Under the pieces are notes generated by a model. It had not been told where the DNA came from and ran no database searches. It was given only the letters and a program-made list of their open reading frames with translations. Below, piece after piece: positions 63,546-64,000 of a DNA stretch of 64,000 nt (positions are counted from its first letter, which is position 1; every line of letters begins with the position of its first letter). Location of the stretch: the NCBI RefSeq assembly GCF_026151205.1, contig NC_087079.1, positions 11,956,635-12,020,634 of the forward strand. The letters are read 5' to 3'. The DNA is from Bolinopsis microptera. Taxonomy: Eukaryota > Ctenophora > Tentaculata > Lobata > Bolinopsidae. The position numbers and the translations under genes were made by a program.

Positions 63546-64000
63546 TATTATTATAACTTAATAGCAAATATAATTGCAGGCACAAGTTGAAGTACCCCCT
63601 GTTGATACCTCTGCTCCTTGACAAGTTACCAGATCTTGGCTGCTCCAGGAAGTGGAGTAATAGATATGACACTGGATCCTCGGCGCTCACTTTAAGTTGG
63701 TTCAGAATGCGCGAGTGCAGCAAGGTTTTTTCTACGGCCTTTTGTATTGTCATAACCATAATCATTGACCCAAAATCACCTCAACAATCCAACTATTATG
63801 GTAAATTATCTAACACTAACCTACTTAGGAAAGAAGGGTCACTCCGAAAATTCTCACCGCTATGGACTCCGATTGATTTTCCAAAGGAAAACCAGCCTGC
63901 GGACCACAAGGACACTCCTGCAAAAACGACATCTATTCTGACACAATAGCATTATGATGTCATCTATAACATTAGCGGCCTCTCCATTCCGGGTGACTCA

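Larger units (their letters stand above)
61632..64000. other. Right flank, no confident gene
   Basis: AT-rich DNA. It holds a solitary end of the 29-31 kb TIR family at 62041-62135 and a 15-bp tandem repeat at 63470-63545. A minus-strand open stretch at about 63765-63610 (EDPVSYLLLHFLEQPRSG) could be an exon, but I could not place it in a family. Confidence 0.4.

Noticed and set aside
63301..63765. Minus-strand 154-residue open frame
   Set aside because: The second half is a 15-bp tandem repeat; the first half could be an exon, but no family was recognised.

Overview
The window is AT-rich nuclear DNA of an invertebrate animal. It has spliced genes with GT/AG introns, a laminin beta-type gene, a Shaker-type potassium channel, and dense transposons of kinds common in early-branching animals. 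A cnidarian-like genome is my guess; nothing in the sequence fixes the species.

Left part (1-29 kb). One laminin beta-like gene runs leftwards on the minus strand. Twelve exons can be joined in phase: signal peptide at 27770, an extra 140-residue module, a laminin N-terminal (LN) domain, then laminin EGF-like (LE) repeats. It leaves the window before position 274. Its 21-kb intron (2424-23380) holds a complete three-exon voltage-gated K+ channel gene on the plus strand (20345-22651). The same intron holds a 3-kb array of a 34-bp minisatellite, a 13-bp minisatellite split by later insertions, a G-run terminal-inverted-repeat element filled with (GGA)n-like DNA, a near-perfect 587-bp palindrome, and a young LTR retrotransposon (11991-18753) that keeps gag, protease and an integrase tail but has no reverse transcriptase.

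Middle (29-38 kb). This has no host gene that I can see. It holds a TIR element (29012-31055), a 537-bp tandem repeat, a tRNA-derived SINE-like unit, and a second G-run TIR element (33505-37443) with a perfect 8-bp target duplication. A 399-bp relative is nested inside it, also with an 8-bp duplication, next to 2 kb of (TCC)n-like DNA.

Right part (38.3-61.6 kb). This is one 23-kb nest of related CR1/L2-group LINEs. The outermost is a 5'-truncated copy, C1 (AAGG target duplication at 38304 and 61632). Into it went copy A (minus strand), copy B (plus strand, ACTA duplication), copy C2 (minus strand, TATT duplication) and a 1.16-kb hAT-like element (CTGGAGCG duplication). ORF1 of all three long copies encodes PHD finger, coiled coil, AlkB-like Fe(II)/2-oxoglutarate dioxygenase and SGNH esterase. 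ORF2 encodes a second PHD finger, an endonuclease and a reverse transcriptase. Copy B has both ORFs open. The AlkB domain in a LINE ORF1, with its active-site residues kept in three divergent copies, is the most interesting thing here.

61.6-64 kb shows only short repeats and no confident gene.
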